Shown here: one piece after another, positions 7,693 to 17,425 of the stretch
How positions within the stretch are numbered: position 1 is the stretch's first letter
How the letters are laid out: each line of letters starts with the position of its first letter
Source: Fontibacterium subtropicum
Lineage (GTDB): Bacteria > Pseudomonadota > Alphaproteobacteria > Pelagibacterales > Pelagibacteraceae
Direction: 5' to 3'
Assembly (NCBI GenBank): GCA_965235415.1
Contig: CBDDXD010000001.1
Coordinates: 248,001 to 312,000 of the forward strand
DNA length: 64,000 bases
Program-made: the position numbers and the translations under genes
The notes under the pieces: generated by a model
Database searches by the model: none
What the model was told of the DNA's origin: nothing
What the model saw: the letters and a program-made list of their open reading frames with translations, nothing else

Positions 7693-9971
7693 CAATAAAA
7701 GTAAATTGTATTGGTTATCCAAGAATAGGTCCAAAAAGAGAATTAAAAACTGCTTTAGAAAAATATTGGAAATCTGAAATTTCTGAAAGTGATTTATTAA
7801 AATGTGCTAGTGAATTAAAAAAAAATAACTGGCAAACACAAAAAGATAATGGAGTAGATTTTATTTGTTCTAATGATTTTTCTTTTTATGACCAAGTTTT
7901 AGATACCATTTGCTTAGTAGGTTCAATTCCAGAAAGATACAGACATAAAGACGATAAAGTTTCCTTTAAAACTTATTTTGCAATGGCGCGTGGGTCTCAA
8001 ACAAAAGATTTGGATGTTCCAGCGCTTGAAATGACAAAATGGTTTGACACTAACTATCATTATTTAGTGCCTGAATTTTCAAAAAATCAAAAATTTAAAT
8101 TAAGTTCTAACAAGCCGTTTGATGAATTTGATGAGGCCAAAAAATTAGGCTTTAATACTAAACCAATTATTCTAGGACCTCTTACTTTTTTAAGCCTAGG
8201 AAAAACTGCTAGCGAAGCTTTCAAAAGTATTGATTTATTAGATAATTTACTTCCAGTTTATGCTGAGATTTTATCTGGTTTAAGTAAAAAAGGTGCTGAG
8301 TGGATCCAAATTGATGAACCTATTTTAGTAAAAAATCAAAATGCTGATTTTAATAAACTCATCAAAAATACTTTAAATCAATTAAAAAAATTTGCAGGCT
8401 CGTCTAAAATTATCTTAACAACTTACTTTGAAAAACTAGATACCGAAGTTGAAAAAGAAATTTTAGAGAGCGATGTAGATGGTATTCATGTTGATTTAAT
8501 TCGTGGAAAAATATCAAATATAAATTCTTTAAAAGATTCTAATAAAACAATTTCTATTGGAATTGTTGATGGAAGAAATATTTGGAAATCCGATATTAAT
8601 AATAAAATTGAACAAGTAAAAGAATATTCAAAGAATATTAAAGACCTGTGGATTTCATCTTCTTGTTCGTTGTTACATACTCCTTATGATTTAGGATTAG
8701 AAACTAAAGTTCCTGAAAAAATTAGAAAATGGCTGTCATTTTCTAAACAAAAATTAATTGAACTTAATCATATTAAAATTTCTTTAAACAAAGGTAATAA
8801 TGAAATCAAAAATTATTTAGATGAAAACAAAAAGGATATCACAAGCAGAAAAACTTCTGAATTAATTCATGATGATATAGTTAAACAAAGAGTAAAAAAT
8901 ATCACAAAAGAGATTTTAAGTAGAAAATCTAACTTTGTTAAAAGATCAGAAATACAAACTAAGGTGTTTAAATTACCTTTATATCCAACAACAACTATTG
9001 GATCTTTTCCTCAAACATCTGATGTAAGAAATGCTAGGGCAAAATTTAAGAAAAATGAACTAAGCTTAAAAGAATATGAAGATTTTCTAAAAACTAAAAC
9101 AATCGACGCTATCAAAAAACAAGAGCAAATAGATATCGACGTTATTGTTCACGGGGAGTTTGAGAGAAATGACATGGTTGAATACTTTGGCGAGCAGCTT
9201 AAAGGATTTACATTTACATCTAGTGGCTGGGTACAAAGTTATGGTTCACGATGCGTAAAACCTCCAATTATTTTTGGGGATGTTTCTCGTCCAGAATCTA
9301 TGACGGTACAATGGTCAAAATTTGCACAAAACCAAACAAAGAAAATTGTTAAAGGAATGTTAACGGGTCCAATAACAATTTTACAATGGTCTTTTGTTAG
9401 AGATGATCAACCAAGAAAAGATACAGCATTACAAATTGCTTTTGCAATAAGAGATGAGGTTGAAGATCTTGAAAACAATGACATTAAAATGATTCAAATT
9501 GATGAACCTGCATTAAGAGAAGGTTTGCCTCTAAAGAAAAATGATTGGAAACAATATTTAGATTGGGCAGTTAAAGCTTTCCAAATTTCTGCTGCTGTTG
9601 CAAAAGATGAAACTCAAATTCACACACATATGTGTTATGCTGAATTTGAAGATATTATTGATGCTATCGCTGCTCTAGATGCTGATGTTATCTCAATAGA
9701 AACATCAAGATCTAGAATGGAATTATTAAAAACATTTGAAAAGTTTAAATATCCTAATGAAGTAGGACCTGGTGTTTATGACATTCATTCTCCTAGGGTT
9801 CCTAATAAAAATGAGATGAAAGAACTGATTCAAAAAGCATCTAAATTAATTGATAAGAAAAGAATTTGGGTAAACCCAGATTGCGGACTTAAAACTAGAG
9901 GTTGGCCTGAAACAATAGCTGCACTTGAAACTATGGTGCAAGCGGCGAAAGAATTAAGAACCGAAAAATGA
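7689..9971 (+). CDS. metE: Cobalamin-independent methionine synthase
   Basis: A full-length (760 residues) MetE, which moves the methyl group from 5-methyltetrahydrofolate-glutamates to homocysteine using zinc and no B12. The N-terminal half begins with the family motif GYPRIGPKRELK; the C-terminal barrel has TTTIGSFPQT, the HTHMCYAEF zinc ligands H/C around residue 647-649 and the last ligand cysteine in NPDCGLKTRGW around 732. It overlaps metF and metZ by four bases on each side, so the three are translated together behind the SAM-II type switch. Confidence 0.97.
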   Translation: MTIKVNCIGYPRIGPKRELKTALEKYWKSEISESDLLKCASELKKNNWQTQKDNGVDFICSNDFSFYDQVLDTICLVGSIPERYRHKDDKVSFKTYFAMARGSQTKDLDVPALEMTKWFDTNYHYLVPEFSKNQKFKLSSNKPFDEFDEAKKLGFNTKPIILGPLTFLSLGKTASEAFKSIDLLDNLLPVYAEILSGLSKKGAEWIQIDEPILVKNQNADFNKLIKNTLNQLKKFAGSSKIILTTYFEKLDTEVEKEILESDVDGIHVDLIRGKISNINSLKDSNKTISIGIVDGRNIWKSDINNKIEQVKEYSKNIKDLWISSSCSLLHTPYDLGLETKVPEKIRKWLSFSKQKLIELNHIKISLNKGNNEIKNYLDENKKDITSRKTSELIHDDIVKQRVKNITKEILSRKSNFVKRSEIQTKVFKLPLYPTTTIGSFPQTSDVRNARAKFKKNELSLKEYEDFLKTKTIDAIKKQEQIDIDVIVHGEFERNDMVEYFGEQLKGFTFTSSGWVQSYGSRCVKPPIIFGDVSRPESMTVQWSKFAQNQTKKIVKGMLTGPITILQWSFVRDDQPRKDTALQIAFAIRDEVEDLENNDIKMIQIDEPALREGLPLKKNDWKQYLDWAVKAFQISAAVAKDETQIHTHMCYAEFEDIIDAIAALDADVISIETSRSRMELLKTFEKFKYPNEVGPGVYDIHSPRVPNKNEMKELIQKASKLIDKKRIWVNPDCGLKTRGWPETIAALETMVQAAKELRTEK

Positions 9972-11143
9972 AAAAAACAAAACTTGGAACTAACACTAAT
10001 TTAATTCGAGGAGGATTAAACAGAAGTCAGTTTAATGAGACTTCTGAAGCGTTATTTCTAACATCAGGATTTGTTTACGATAGTGCAGAACAAGCAGAAG
10101 CTATTTTTAAAGGTAGCAAGAAAGGTTTTCAATATACTCGTTACTCAAATCCAACTGTTGAAACATTTGAAAAAAGATTGGCGCTTCTAGATGGTTCTGA
10201 AGATTGTTTTGCAACAGCAAGTGGAATGGCTGCTGTTTTCTTTTCATTAATGTGTCAATTAAAAGCTGGGGATCATTTAGTTTCTTCTTCTGCATTATTT
10301 GGATCCTGTAAAGAGATTATAAAAAATATTCTACCTCGATATGGAATTGAAATAACATTTGTAAATGGAAAAAATATAAATGAATGGAAAAAAGCAATTA
10401 AGAAAAATACAAAAATTTTTTTCTTTGAAACCCCTTCAAATCCACTATTAGAATTAATTGATATTAAGGCTCTTTGTAATATTGCAAAAAAACGTAAAAT
10501 AAAAACTGTTGTAGACAATATTTTTGCAAGCCCTGTTTTACAAAAACCAGTTTTGCTAGGAGCTGATATTATTGTTTATTCTGGAACAAAGCATATTGAT
10601 GGGCAAGGAAGAGTTTTGGGTGGGGCAATATTATCTTCAACAAAATTTAAAGAAAATATTTTAAAACCTTATTTAAGACATACGGGTCCTGCCATTAGTC
10701 CTTTTAATGCTTGGGTTTTGCTAAAAGGTCTAGAAACTATTAAAATTAGAGTAGAGGCTCAATCCAATACTGCTTTAGAAATTGCTCAGTTTTTAGACAA
10801 GCATTCTAAAATCGAAAAAGTATTTTATCCATTTTTAAGAAATTTTTCTCAATATTCGCTTGCTAAAAAACAACAAACCCTTGGTGGAACAATCTTGAGT
10901 TTTAAAATTAAAGGAAAAAAGAAAGAGGCATTCAAATTTATTAATAAATTAAAAATATTTGATATCTCTAATAATTTAGGTGACACAAAATCTATTGTTA
11001 CTCATCCAACTACAACTACTCACCGTATTTTGACTGAAAATGAGAGAATATCCCTTGGTATTACTGAAAATTTAATAAGGCTATCTATTGGTTTAGAAAC
11101 AGCTTCTGATCTAAAAAAAGATATCGCAACAGCGTTAAAATAA
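9968..11143 (+). CDS. metZ: O-succinylhomoserine sulfhydrylase (PLP enzyme)
   Basis: A 391-residue member of the Cys/Met-metabolism PLP family. Y-R-Y-S-type cofactor residues are in TRYSNPTVETFEKRLALLDG, SGMAA binds phosphate, and the PLP lysine is in SGTKHIDGQGRVLGG; the HIDGQGR wording is typical of MetZ rather than of MetB, MetC or MetY. It joins O-succinylhomoserine with sulfide to give homocysteine, the substrate of MetE encoded just upstream (four-base overlap). The annotation as MetZ rather than cystathionine gamma-synthase rests on this motif and on context. It is the last gene of the operon. Confidence 0.92.
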   Translation: MKKTKLGTNTNLIRGGLNRSQFNETSEALFLTSGFVYDSAEQAEAIFKGSKKGFQYTRYSNPTVETFEKRLALLDGSEDCFATASGMAAVFFSLMCQLKAGDHLVSSSALFGSCKEIIKNILPRYGIEITFVNGKNINEWKKAIKKNTKIFFFETPSNPLLELIDIKALCNIAKKRKIKTVVDNIFASPVLQKPVLLGADIIVYSGTKHIDGQGRVLGGAILSSTKFKENILKPYLRHTGPAISPFNAWVLLKGLETIKIRVEAQSNTALEIAQFLDKHSKIEKVFYPFLRNFSQYSLAKKQQTLGGTILSFKIKGKKKEAFKFINKLKIFDISNNLGDTKSIVTHPTTTTHRILTENERISLGITENLIRLSIGLETASDLKKDIATALK

Positions 11144-11146
11144 AAA

Positions 11147-11452
11147 TTATATTTTTAATCTTTCAACAATCTTATTATTTAATAAATGAGTATTTAAAAT
11201 CTCATCAATATCTTTTGAGTTTTTAAAAGAATACCAAACCCCTTCTGGGTATATAACCATAACGGGTCCAAGCTCACATCGATCCAAACAACCAGATTTA
11301 TTAATTCTAATTTTTTTATTAAGTTTTAAATCTTTGATCTTTGTTTTTAATTCTATTTGTAATTTTTCTGAATTTTTTGAACTACAACAACCTTTTGGAT
11401 TAGAGTCAGGTCTTTTATTAATGCAACAAAAAACATGTTTTTCAAAAAACAT
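11147..11452 (-). CDS. Small [2Fe-2S] ferredoxin-like protein (thioredoxin-fold type)
   Basis: A 101-residue protein with the cysteine pattern of the thioredoxin-like [2Fe-2S] ferredoxins: C9/C10, C22/C23, then C55 and C59 in GCLDRCELGPVMVIYPEGVWY. The spacing C-x12-C-x31-C-x3-C matches the family. It probably carries one 2Fe-2S cluster in the cytoplasm; its electron partner is unknown. It abuts the SDR gene upstream on the same strand with no gap and converges with metZ three bases away. Confidence 0.88.
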   Translation of the reverse strand: MFFEKHVFCCINKRPDSNPKGCCSSKNSEKLQIELKTKIKDLKLNKKIRINKSGCLDRCELGPVMVIYPEGVWYSFKNSKDIDEILNTHLLNNKIVERLKI

Positions 11453-12205
11453 TTAAATATTTTTTGTTAAGATTTTGACTAAAAAAAAATAAATTGGTCT
11501 TGGTAAAATTTGTAATATTTTAAAAATAATTTTCATCTGAATTGGAAAGGTAATGTCATATTTTTTTCCTAATAATCCCTCAAAAATAATTTCAGCGGCT
11601 TTATCTGCTTCCATAATAAATGGCATATCAAATGTATTTTTCTCTGTTAGTCTAGACTTAACAAAGCCAGGATTAATAATGCTTAGAGAAATATTATTTT
11701 TATCACAATCAATTTTAATAGACTCAAAATAATTAATCATAGCAGCTTTAGAAGGTCCATAAGATGAGGAGTTAGGTAGCCCTCCAAATCCTGCAAGCGA
11801 ACTGATAGCTGCAAGATGACCAAATTTTTGAGATTTAAAATGAGGCAGCAAAATTGAAAAGCAGTTAATCATACCAAAAAAGTTAACAGCAAAAGTTTTT
11901 TCAAATAAATCTAATTTAATATCGAAAGTATCATGAGGCTCATAATAACCAGAACAATATACAGCTAGATCAATAGTTTTAAATTCTTTTATAATTTCAT
12001 TAACGATTCTCTGACAATTTACTTTATCTGTAACATCTAAAGAAAATGTTGATATTTTTGTTCTTCTTGAATTAAATTCTAATTTTAAATTTTGTAATTT
12101 TTCCTGAGTTCTTCCTAATAAAATTAGATTATCACACTGATCTAGGTATTTTTTACCAAGCTCGTAACCTATACCAAAAGTGGCACCTATAATTACAACA
12201 TTCAT
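11453..12205 (-). CDS. Short-chain dehydrogenase/reductase
   Basis: A 250-residue classical SDR. The nucleotide motif is GATFGIGYELG at 7-17 (TGxxxGIG class with A for T), NNAG is replaced by YCSGYYE, and the catalytic set is S in AAISSLAGFGG, Y and K in SSSYGPSKAA, followed by INPGFVKSRLT. A C-terminal hydrophobic stretch (KIIFKILQILPRPIYFFLV) suggests membrane association, as in the DltE/YdfG-like SDRs. The substrate is unknown. It is co-oriented with the ferredoxin-like gene and divergent from fumC. Confidence 0.88.
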   Translation of the reverse strand: MNVVIIGATFGIGYELGKKYLDQCDNLILLGRTQEKLQNLKLEFNSRRTKISTFSLDVTDKVNCQRIVNEIIKEFKTIDLAVYCSGYYEPHDTFDIKLDLFEKTFAVNFFGMINCFSILLPHFKSQKFGHLAAISSLAGFGGLPNSSSYGPSKAAMINYFESIKIDCDKNNISLSIINPGFVKSRLTEKNTFDMPFIMEADKAAEIIFEGLLGKKYDITFPIQMKIIFKILQILPRPIYFFLVKILTKNI

Positions 12206-12265
12206 AAATTTTACTTGATTAGCAACTATTAAAAATTATCATTAGTGATATAAGATAATACTGAT

Positions 12266-13654
12266 ATGGCATCAAGAATTGAATCTGACAGTTTTGGTAA
12301 AATTAAAGTTCCAGCAGATAAATATTGGGGTGCTCAAACTGAACGTTCATTAAAATACTTTAAAATTGGAAAAATATTAGTTCCCCTAGAGATAATAAGA
12401 GCTATTGCCATTATTAAAAAAGCCGCTGCTATTGTTAATTTTAAATTTAAATCTTTAGATAAAAAAATTGCCCAAGCCATTATCAAAGCCTCAGATGAGG
12501 TAATTAAAGGAAAATTTAATAATCATTTTCCACTTAAAGTTTGGCAGACAGGTTCTGGAACTCAGACCAACATGAACGTTAATGAAGTTATTTCTAATCG
12601 GGCAATAGAAATTTTAGGTGGAAAAATCGGATCAAAAAAACCGGTTCATCCAAATGATCATGTAAATAAATCCCAATCTACAAATGATACCTACCCTAGC
12701 GCTATTCACATAGCGGTTGCCATTGATGTAAAAAAAAGACTTCTTCCTTCTTTAAAATTATTAGAAAAAGAATTAGCTATAAAAGTAACTAAATTCAAAA
12801 ATATAGTTAAAATTGGAAGAACGCATCTTCAAGATGCAACTCCGTTAACTTTAGGGCAACAATTTTCTGGCTATCACATGCAAATTAAAAATTGCATCAA
12901 ACGTGTAGAAATTGCTTTAAAAGAAATTTATTTCCTTGCTCAAGGAGGAACAGCTGTTGGTACAGGCATTAATACTAAAAAAGGCTTTGATAAAAAAATT
13001 GCATTAGAGATTAAAAAAATTACTAAACTACCGTTTAGAACTGCCCCAAATAAATTTGAAGCGCTTGCAAGTCATGAGCCATTAGTAAATTTATCTGGTA
13101 CATTTAATACTCTTGCTGTTGCATTGATGAAAATTTCAAACGATATAAGATTTCTTGGCTCAGGTCCAAGAGCAGGTTATGCCGAACTTATTCTTCCAGA
13201 AAATGAACCTGGATCATCAATCATGCCTGGCAAAGTAAACCCAACACAGTGCGAGGCTGTTACTATGGTTTGTTCCAGAGTCATTGGTAACCATACCACA
13301 ATAACAGTTGCAGCATCCAACGGACATTTTGAATTAAACGTATTTAAACCAGTGATTGGTCATAGCATGATACAATCTGTTGAATTACTTTCTGACTCTA
13401 TTGAATGTTTTGTTAAGTACTGTCTAAAAGGTCTTAAAGCAGATACAAAAAGAATTTCTCAATTATTAAATAGCTCTTTGATGTTAGTAACTGCTCTTGC
13501 TCCAAAAATTGGGTACGACAATGCTTCGATGATTGCAAAAAAAGCTCACAAGAATGGAACATCTTTAAAAGAAGAAGCTTTAAAAAGTGGGTTGGTTGAT
13601 GAAAAAGAATATGATCGATTAATTAACCCAAAAAAAATGACGCACCCAAATTAA
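12266..13654 (+). CDS. fumC: Fumarate hydratase, class II
   Basis: A 462-residue FumC, the iron-independent fumarase of the TCA cycle. The start MASRIESDSFGKIKVPADKYWGAQTERS is typical, WQTGSGTQTNMNVNEVISNRA lies near 92-112, HPNDHVNKSQSTNDTYPSA near 127-145, and the superfamily signature GSSIMPGKVNP near 316-326. The protein is complete. Its stop overlaps by four bases the stop of the convergent AsmA-like gene. Confidence 0.97.
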   Translation: MASRIESDSFGKIKVPADKYWGAQTERSLKYFKIGKILVPLEIIRAIAIIKKAAAIVNFKFKSLDKKIAQAIIKASDEVIKGKFNNHFPLKVWQTGSGTQTNMNVNEVISNRAIEILGGKIGSKKPVHPNDHVNKSQSTNDTYPSAIHIAVAIDVKKRLLPSLKLLEKELAIKVTKFKNIVKIGRTHLQDATPLTLGQQFSGYHMQIKNCIKRVEIALKEIYFLAQGGTAVGTGINTKKGFDKKIALEIKKITKLPFRTAPNKFEALASHEPLVNLSGTFNTLAVALMKISNDIRFLGSGPRAGYAELILPENEPGSSIMPGKVNPTQCEAVTMVCSRVIGNHTTITVAASNGHFELNVFKPVIGHSMIQSVELLSDSIECFVKYCLKGLKADTKRISQLLNSSLMLVTALAPKIGYDNASMIAKKAHKNGTSLKEEALKSGLVDEKEYDRLINPKKMTHPN

Positions 13655-15138
13655 AACAAGAAACTATAAATTCTAGGATCTAAAACATTCAAAATATCTT
13701 TATTTAAACGTAAATTAAATTCCTCTTGGGCGATATTTAGATTATTTTTATTAAATTTTTTATTATCATTTCCAATAATTTCGGTTACTACCACTCTTCC
13801 CTTTCTCATATTTAAATCTCCCTTCATTTTTCCAGAAAAACTAGCATTAGGCAAAAGCGCTATTTTCTCCCTTGCACCATTGGTATTTTTATAAAAGTTT
13901 TTAATGTTTGCGAGTTCAATTTGTGAATTAAAAAAGAAAATTGTCTCTCTATTTTGAGTTATAAAACGACCATTTATTTTTAATAAATCATTAAATTTTG
14001 AAATTAGGTTCAATTCTTTGATATGAACATCCCCTCCTTCAACAACTATAAGAGCATTACCGTCTGAAAAAAGATTATGATTAGTAACCATGTTTTTAAA
14101 ATTTAATTTAAAAACACCATAAAAATCTTCATGAATATTAAATAACTTATTATGTACTAAATATTCTTTAAGATTTTTATTCGATAATTTTTTAAAATTT
14201 GTATCTACAAAATTAAATTCACTAATAAATGCAAGTCTTGGTTTAAAATCAATTTTAGCCGAACCATCTCCTTTATAAAGAAAAGAATTAACTAAAATAT
14301 TTTTTAAATCTACATGCTCATCTTTTAAATCAAAATTAAATTGTAATGTTAAATTATTTAAGCCAATAGTACTTAAAGTGTTTGCAAATCTAATTTTTGC
14401 GTTTCCTAAAAATTCATTTTTTAAAAAATTAATGTCACTTAAATCTGCATCAAAATAAAATTTAAGATCATTAGACTTGATTGACAAACGTCCAATGCTT
14501 TTATCTTTACTTCTTGCACTTTGGAATGTGCTTACAAAGGGTAAATTAAAGAGATTTCCATTTAAATCAAATCTTCTTAAGTTTCCTTTATCAAAAATAA
14601 TATCACTATTAATATCACTAATCTCAATAAAATTTTTATTTGACGAATATTTTAAATCTAAGTTGTTAACTTTAATTGCTTTAAGATCTTTAATGGAATC
14701 TGTATTTTTAAAAAAATTATCAAAATAATTATTTTCTAATTCAATAATTCCATCAACAATTTCAATGTCTGTAATTTTAAAATTTCTAAAAACTATATTA
14801 AAAATATTTATACGTAGATTAATTTTATAAATATTACCAATATAAATATCTTCTTTTTTATTAATTTCGAAAATATCTACAGAAAATAATTCGATATGAG
14901 GTCTTAAAAATGGTTTATAAGAAATCTTCTCGTTAATTTTAGTCTTGATAAAAAACTTCTCTTGAATTTGATTTTCTATCTCAGGTTTATATCGATCTAG
15001 ATCAATAAAGAATGGTAATAAAAAAATAATTAAAACTAAGAATGCAAAAGCAACCATCGCTCTGCTGTATATTTTATGATTATAAAAAGATTTTAATGAG
15101 TTTAATAACTTTAAAGACTGTAATTTCCTAAGAATCAT
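13651..15138 (-). CDS. AsmA-family protein
   Basis: A 495-residue protein with one N-terminal membrane helix (about 28-47, AMVAFAFLVLIIFLLPFFI) followed by DLDRYKPEIENQIQEKF, the start typical of AsmA-like proteins, and a long, beta-rich, low-conservation region expected in the periplasm. AsmA-like proteins are bridge-like or lipid-transport-related factors of the envelope; the exact role here is unknown. Shorter than many AsmA proteins. It is divergent from uvrD by 45 bases. Confidence 0.75.
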   Translation of the reverse strand: MILRKLQSLKLLNSLKSFYNHKIYSRAMVAFAFLVLIIFLLPFFIDLDRYKPEIENQIQEKFFIKTKINEKISYKPFLRPHIELFSVDIFEINKKEDIYIGNIYKINLRINIFNIVFRNFKITDIEIVDGIIELENNYFDNFFKNTDSIKDLKAIKVNNLDLKYSSNKNFIEISDINSDIIFDKGNLRRFDLNGNLFNLPFVSTFQSARSKDKSIGRLSIKSNDLKFYFDADLSDINFLKNEFLGNAKIRFANTLSTIGLNNLTLQFNFDLKDEHVDLKNILVNSFLYKGDGSAKIDFKPRLAFISEFNFVDTNFKKLSNKNLKEYLVHNKLFNIHEDFYGVFKLNFKNMVTNHNLFSDGNALIVVEGGDVHIKELNLISKFNDLLKINGRFITQNRETIFFFNSQIELANIKNFYKNTNGAREKIALLPNASFSGKMKGDLNMRKGRVVVTEIIGNDNKKFNKNNLNIAQEEFNLRLNKDILNVLDPRIYSFLF

Positions 15139-15183
15139 TTAATTTTTGTTATATTATGTTAACTACTTGATCTATTTGATTTT

Positions 15184-17425
15184 ATGAATTCCACTAGCCA
15201 AAATTACTTATTAAACCTTAATAATCAACAAAAAGAAGCTGTTATTCATACTGACGGGCCATTGTTAATTTTAGCAGGTGCAGGCTCTGGAAAAACTAAA
15301 GTTCTAACAACTCGTGTTGTTCATCTTATAGAAACTAAAAAGTGTTGGGCCAATCAAATTCTTTGCGTAACTTTTACTAATAAAGCCGCAAATGAAATGC
15401 GAGAAAGAATATTAAAACTTCTCAGCGCTCAATCTTCTATCTTTGCCTTGGCTTGGTACTTTTCACTCAATTAGTAATAAAATTTTAAGACGCCATGCTG
15501 AAGCTGTTGGTTTAAAATCTAATTTTACAATTTTAGATACTCTTGATCAATTACGACTAATAAAAAATATAATTGAATCAGAAAACATTGATATAAAAAA
15601 AATTCCACCAAAGTTAGTTGCTGCTTTTATAGATGATTGGAAAAATAAAGGTCTCATTCCAAGTGAAGTTAAAGTTAATAATGAAAACTATATTAAAGAT
15701 ACAGCATTAAAAATATATAGAATTTATCAGCAGCGATTAAAGATTATGAACTGCGTAGATTTTGGTGATCTAATCTTGCATTGTGTAACAATATTTAAAA
15801 CTATGCCTGAGATACTAGAATTATATCATAATAATTTTAAATATATTCTTGTAGATGAATATCAGGATACAAACTTTATTCAAAATATTTGGTTAAATTT
15901 ATTATCGAAAAAAAATAACAATTTATGCTGCGTAGGAGATGATGACCAATCTATCTATAGTTGGCGTGGTGCTGAAGTTAAAAATATTTTAAATTTTGAC
16001 AAACTAAACGCAAATACAAAAGTTATTAAATTAGAGCAAAACTACAGATCAACGCAAAATATTTTAGATACTGCTTCTTCTTTAATTTCAAATAATGAAG
16101 ATAGACTTGGTAAAAAACTATGGTCTGAAAATTCTAAAGGAGATTTGATAGAAGTAAATTGCTACAACAATGGATATGATGAAGCGATTGCCGTCGCAGA
16201 TGAAATCGAAAAAAATTTATCAAAAGAACATTCTCTTAATCAAGTATCCATATTAGTTCGGGCTGCTTTTCAAACAAGAGAGTTTGAAGACCGATTTATA
16301 AAAATTAATTTACCTTATAGAGTTATTGGAGGATTAAAATTTTATGATCGCGCTGAAATAAAAGATGCTATTTGTTATATTAGAATTATTTACCAAGAAA
16401 ATGATGATCTTGCTTTTGAAAGAATTATCAACACTCCAAAACGTGCAATTGGAGATGCTACTCTAAAAGAAATTCATAAAATTGCTAAGGAGAAAAATAT
16501 TAATTTAGAACAAGCGTCACTCATATATTGCGAACAAGAAAATCCAACTGGAAAAACTATTCTAAGTTTGAAAAAAATTATTACCGACATTCAGTTATGG
16601 AGAAAATTATCAAAAGAAATAACTCATTATGAACTAACGGAAAGAGTCTTGGACGAATCTGGCTATTCCCAAATGCTTATGAATGAAAAAACGCCAGAGG
16701 CTGACAGTAAATTAGAGAACTTAAAGGAATTAATATTATCAATGAAAAATTATAGTAGCCTTCAAGATTTTCTTGAAAATATCTCATTACAAACCTCAAT
16801 AGATGAGGATTGGAATGGTGAAAAAATAAATTTAATGACTATGCATGCCGCTAAAGGACTTGAATTTGATTTAGTTTTTTTGCCAGGCTGGGAAGAGGGA
16901 TTATTTCCTCATCAAAAATCAATTGATGAAAAAGGACATCAAGCAATAGAGGAGGAAAGAAGACTTGCTTATGTTGCGATTACTAGAGCAAAGAAGAAAT
17001 TATTTATTTCTTTTGTAAACAATAGAAGAATTTATGGAGGCAAGAGAGATAGGGACATAGACTGGATGCCAACACTTCCTTCTCGTTTTATTGAGGAACT
17101 TCCTAAAGACAATATCAACATGAAAAATCATTTTTCAGAGTATCAAAAAAGTGATTTTGATTTTAATCAGGAGATTGACTACGACAAACCATCGAGAAGT
17201 CCTGGCTGGGAAAGGCTAAAACAAGCAAAAAAAAATATAAATAATTTTAATAAAATTAGCTACAGTAATAATAATACAATTTTTAAAGTTGGCGAAAGTG
17301 TAACTCATGATGATTTTGGCAATGGAAAAGTAATTCATATAGAAGATAATAAACTAATTATTATTTTTAAAAAATATGGTGAAAAAAAAATAATTGATAA
17401 ATTTATAAAAAAAAGTAATGAATAA
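15184..17425 (+). CDS. uvrD: UvrD/PcrA-type DNA helicase, interrupted by a one-base frameshift
   Basis: The helicase is split into two overlapping frames: 15184 onwards carries Walker A GAGSGKT (residues 32-38) and CVTFTNKAANEM, and then stops at 15474; from about 15440 the next frame carries PWLGTFHSI, LVDEYQDTN, GDDDQSIYSWRGAE, QNYRSTQ, MTMHAAKGLEFD and VAITRAKK up to 17425. Removing one base near 15439 gives a continuous protein of about 746 residues with the family-typical spacing between ERI and PWLGTFHS. UvrD/PcrA helicases unwind DNA in excision and mismatch repair. Either a sequence error or a broken gene; see findings. Confidence 0.9.

Noticed and set aside
12237..12250. TATCA-TTAG-TGATA short inverted repeat between the SDR gene and fumC
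   Set aside because: Only five bases per arm in a very AT-rich gap; expected by chance at this composition.
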